Positions 53,086 through 55,665 of a stretch of 55,665 nucleotides of DNA are shown one piece after another. This DNA comes from an uncultured Prevotella sp. (GTDB lineage Bacteria; Bacteroidota; Bacteroidia; Bacteroidales; Bacteroidaceae), in contig CAKPYB010000023.1 of assembly GCA_934202525.1 (NCBI GenBank), forward strand, positions 1 to 55,665, given 5' to 3'. Made by a program: the position numbers and the translations under genes. Every line of letters begins with the position of its first letter. Position 1 is the stretch's first letter. Under the pieces are notes generated by a model. That model made no database searches and was not told the DNA's origin. It saw nothing but the letters and a program-made list of their open reading frames with translations.

Positions 53086-55665
53086 TTACTTAACCAAGAT
53101 TTTATAAGTCTTGCTGCCACGCTTCACAATGTTCAGACCCTTCTGCAGACCATTGGTACGACGACCATTTGCATCATAGTATTCTGCATTGGCATCGTTG
53201 CTGATGGCGTTGAGGTTGTCAATGGCAGTAGTGCCATCACCCTTTCCTATGCTCAGCATGGTTGCTCTTGCTTGAGATGTTGTGGCAGGATGGATGTATG
53301 CACGCATCGGTTTGATGCCCACGCCCTTGCCATCTTTCAAGTCAGAGACAAGCCAGAACTTATCCTTGCCAATGATGTAGTCGTTTTTATCAAGACCCTG
53401 ATTGTCATTGCCGCCAATCTTGGTGAATGAACCTACGAGGTTGATATCGGTGTTAGTTCCAACTACTGGCTCTTTAACGAGGTCTGCATTTTGTGCAGAA
53501 ATGCTGAGTGTCTGCACACCCTCATTCATCTTGAAGAGCACTGGAGTACCAGCAGGGATTTTGCCCTCTTCGCAACTCTCAAGGGTGATGCATTCATTAG
53601 CCGCATCAATACCAGTAAAACGATAGAACTTACATCCTGTTTCTTTGCTCTGGTCAATGGCGAATGGCAAGCAGAGCGTTCCCCATTTAGAACCTTCCTT
53701 AATAGTGCGACTATAAGATGCTTTCTTGGCTGCGAATGTCTCATAAGCCACGAAATCCTTGCCATCGGCAAGAATGAGATTATCCGTAGCAAGAGGTTCT
53801 CCCGTTGCTCCTATCTTCTCATCGCCATTCTTGCCTACCAGCTTGGTGAAATAGCCAGTCTTGTAGTTGGCGTTATCAATTCCCGTTTGTGGATTATTCT
53901 CATCTAAAGCATTGGCTCCCTTGAGTTTGTTGCATCCCTGGAACATCGTGCCATCACCAGTATCGCCTGTTCCTACAGCAAACTTATCGCTCACGAAAAT
54001 GGTAGTAAGTTCTTTACACGTATTAAACATGTCGCCCATAGTACAAGTTTTTTCCCTAGTATCAAAACCAGACAAGTCAAGTGTCTTTAGGGAATGGCAT
54101 CTTTTGAACATCCTAGTCATACTTATTACATTTCTAGTATCCCAACCCGACAAATTAACAGACAAAAGGTTAATACAAGATTGGAACATCGAAGCCATAA
54201 CAGACACTTTTGATGTATTAAGATGAGAGAGATCAAGTGACGTCAGTCCAATACAACTTTCAAACATGCCTCTCATATCCGTCACTTCCGACGTATTGAA
54301 ATTTGAAATATCCAGCGATTTCAAACTACCACAGTTGTGAAACATATAACTCATATCCTTTACTTTTCGAGTGTCGAAGCCAGAAAAGTCTGTTGTTTGG
54401 AGATGATAACAATTATAGAACATATTATGCATATCAGTAACCTGCGATGTATTCAAATATTCGATACCCTCTATGTTCGTGAGGTTTTCGCAGCCATTGA
54501 ACCATGCATAACAGTTGGTTGGTCGCGCATTTGCAAAGGCGGGATCAAACACTACCTTGGTAACCTTGGTAACGTTAGGGTTTTTCCACACCCAGTCAGG
54601 TTTCGCTCCCAAACCATAGATTCCATACTCATTTTCTCCCAAAGTTTCCTTGGATGTGAGAAAGAAGGTCAGCGTGCCGTCAGCATATTTCACCCTAGGG
54701 ATTCCACCACTAAAATATCCACCTTCTATCTTGGCAAAGGTCTTGTCGGTAGCCTTGTCGTTTGTCCATCCTACTTCTTCACCTTTGAGTTTTTCACAAT
54801 TATAGAACATGCTGCTACTATTAGATACCTGGGGTGTTACAAACTTACTGCTGGCGTAGATGGTAGTGAGAGATGAGCAGCTAGAGAACATTCCGTCCAT
54901 ATACGTCACCTTCTCTGTATTGAAGTTAGTGAGGTAGAGAGAGGTGAGAGATAAGCAGTTAGAGAACATTTTGCTCATATTCGTCACATTCGCGGTATTG
55001 AAGTTAGTGACATCGAGAGAGGTTAGTTTTGAGCAGCTACAGAACATGTAGCTCATATTCCTCACATTCGCTGTATTGAAATGAGTAACATCTAGCGAGG
55101 TGAGAGATGAGCAGTTCTCGAACATGTTACTCATAACCGTCACCTTCTCTGTATTGAAATGAGTAACATCTAGCGAGGTGAGAGATGAGCAGCAATAGAA
55201 CATTCTCTCCATATTCCTCACATTCGCTGTATTGAAATGGGTAACATCTAGCGAGGTAAGAGATGAGCAGTAATAGAACATGTAGCTCATATCCGTCACC
55301 TTCTCCGTATTCAGATATTCCAGGCCTGTAATTGTTTCCAGTTTTGTGAGATCCTTAAAGAAACGGGACAACGATGTAGGAGTGTATGTGCTAAAGCTCT
55401 TATCGAAAACGATATGCTTGATAGTGCCATTCCCTAAATTATTATTGATATCAGCCACCGTCTGTCTATCTTCCACCCAAGCACTATTTTTAGGAAGGGT
55501 TTCTCCCGCATATTCCTTGAAAGTCAAGGTTTGGGTGGAGGATTCATACGTTGCTATGTACTTAGAACTGGAAGCTGCCTTCTGCGCAACCATGCCGGCT
55601 GGCAGAAGCAACAACATGAGCAACATCAATGGGAACAGGGCAAATCTACAGAACTTTGCCCCCCC
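53086..55665 (-). CDS. BspA-like surface protein with DUF285 repeats, 5' end beyond the window
   Basis: The frame is open from the stop at 53086 to the window edge (at least 858 codons). Near the edge it reads KFCRFALFPLMLLMLLLLP then AGMVAQ, a signal peptide whose start codon lies outside or at the very edge. Two blocks of 23-residue DUF285/BspA repeats follow: residues about 100-260 from the signal peptide and again about 390-550. The unit has the form NTxxVTDMSxMFxxCSSLTS. A non-repetitive beta-rich part follows (WGTLCLPFAID, RFTGIDA), and the end YYDANGRRTNGLQKGLNIVK resembles sorting tails. Likely an adhesin or interaction surface protein. Confidence 0.85.
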   Translation of the reverse strand, partial: GGAKFCRFALFPLMLLMLLLLPAGMVAQKAASSSKYIATYESSTQTLTFKEYAGETLPKNSAWVEDRQTVADINNNLGNGTIKHIVFDKSFSTYTPTSLSRFFKDLTKLETITGLEYLNTEKVTDMSYMFYYCSSLTSLDVTHFNTANVRNMERMFYCCSSLTSLDVTHFNTEKVTVMSNMFENCSSLTSLDVTHFNTANVRNMSYMFCSCSKLTSLDVTNFNTANVTNMSKMFSNCLSLTSLYLTNFNTEKVTYMDGMFSSCSSLTTIYASSKFVTPQVSNSSSMFYNCEKLKGEEVGWTNDKATDKTFAKIEGGYFSGGIPRVKYADGTLTFFLTSKETLGENEYGIYGLGAKPDWVWKNPNVTKVTKVVFDPAFANARPTNCYAWFNGCENLTNIEGIEYLNTSQVTDMHNMFYNCYHLQTTDFSGFDTRKVKDMSYMFHNCGSLKSLDISNFNTSEVTDMRGMFESCIGLTSLDLSHLNTSKVSVMASMFQSCINLLSVNLSGWDTRNVISMTRMFKRCHSLKTLDLSGFDTREKTCTMGDMFNTCKELTTIFVSDKFAVGTGDTGDGTMFQGCNKLKGANALDENNPQTGIDNANYKTGYFTKLVGKNGDEKIGATGEPLATDNLILADGKDFVAYETFAAKKASYSRTIKEGSKWGTLCLPFAIDQSKETGCKFYRFTGIDAANECITLESCEEGKIPAGTPVLFKMNEGVQTLSISAQNADLVKEPVVGTNTDINLVGSFTKIGGNDNQGLDKNDYIIGKDKFWLVSDLKDGKGVGIKPMRAYIHPATTSQARATMLSIGKGDGTTAIDNLNAISNDANAEYYDANGRRTNGLQKGLNIVKRGSKTYKILVK
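54895..55310 (-). repeat. Nearly identical 69-bp coding repeats in the BspA-like gene
   Basis: At least six consecutive units encode NTEKVT or NTANVRN followed by MFxxCSSLTSLDVTHF. Units sharing GTAACATCTAGCGAGGTGAG are nearly identical at DNA level. Confidence 0.85.

Overview
The window looks like a chromosomal segment of a gut or oral Bacteroidales bacterium, most probably Prevotella/Segatella (copri-like). Three things point there. Promoters follow the Bacteroidetes pattern (TAnnTTTG at -7, sometimes with a TTTG-type -33 element). The surface proteins are BspA-like and MBG-repeat proteins with the C-terminal tails common in that group. The core genes (DprA, DusB, Bacteroidetes-type YbeY, FrdCAB, class I desulfoferrodoxin, succinate CoA-transferase) match best to this phylum. 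No rRNA, tRNA or CRISPR array was seen.

Layout. 0-10 kb holds housekeeping genes: the end of dprA, dusB, a ruvB-coaD-ybeY operon on the minus strand, a BASS-family transporter, an S41 protease, a topoisomerase IV B subunit and a GNAT-like protein. 10-18 kb is more accessory: a type B carboxylesterase, a truncated ORF6N gene surrounded by copies of one palindrome, an LRR/MBG surface protein, a probable ~390-nt structured RNA with its own promoter and terminator, and a THUMP-like methyltransferase. 18-33 kb is core metabolism and DNA repair: the frdCAB operon, mnmG, apt, uvrC, dtd, a MazG-like protein, deoC, a polyprenyl diphosphate synthase and polA. Three ParB-type parS sites (two close matches and one variant) lie in 24.0-33.0 kb, suggesting the segment is within the origin domain. 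At 33.2-33.9 kb a rubredoxin and a superoxide reductase form an oxygen-defence pair.

34.3-37.1 kb is a small accessory island (short ORFs, a zinc-finger miniprotein, a putative HNH-like nuclease, DinD). It is flanked by a 70-bp direct repeat that carries the ychF promoter, so the island appears inserted together with a duplicated promoter. 37-45.5 kb returns to core genes (ychF, lgt, mutS, a calcineurin-like phosphoesterase, cysS). 46-49 kb has two DUF1349-like lipoproteins and an MFS transporter. 49.2-50.7 kb is the succinate CoA-transferase, which with FrdCAB fits succinate/acetate fermentation. 50.7-51.8 kb is a repeat-rich intergenic region. The window ends with an Rpn/PD-(D/E)XK protein, a 49-residue YTKPE peptide, and a BspA-like surface protein cut by the window edge.

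The least explained signals are (i) tandem arrays with an exact 22-bp period whose sequence drifts from unit to unit, at several unrelated intergenic sites; (ii) the promoter-flanked island at 34-37 kb; (iii) the structured minus-strand RNA at 15.7-16.1 kb; (iv) palindromes shared between the ORF6N coding sequence and its upstream DNA; and (v) large composite palindromes that sit after plus-strand genes. All assignments rest on reading motifs by eye; no database search or folding program was run.
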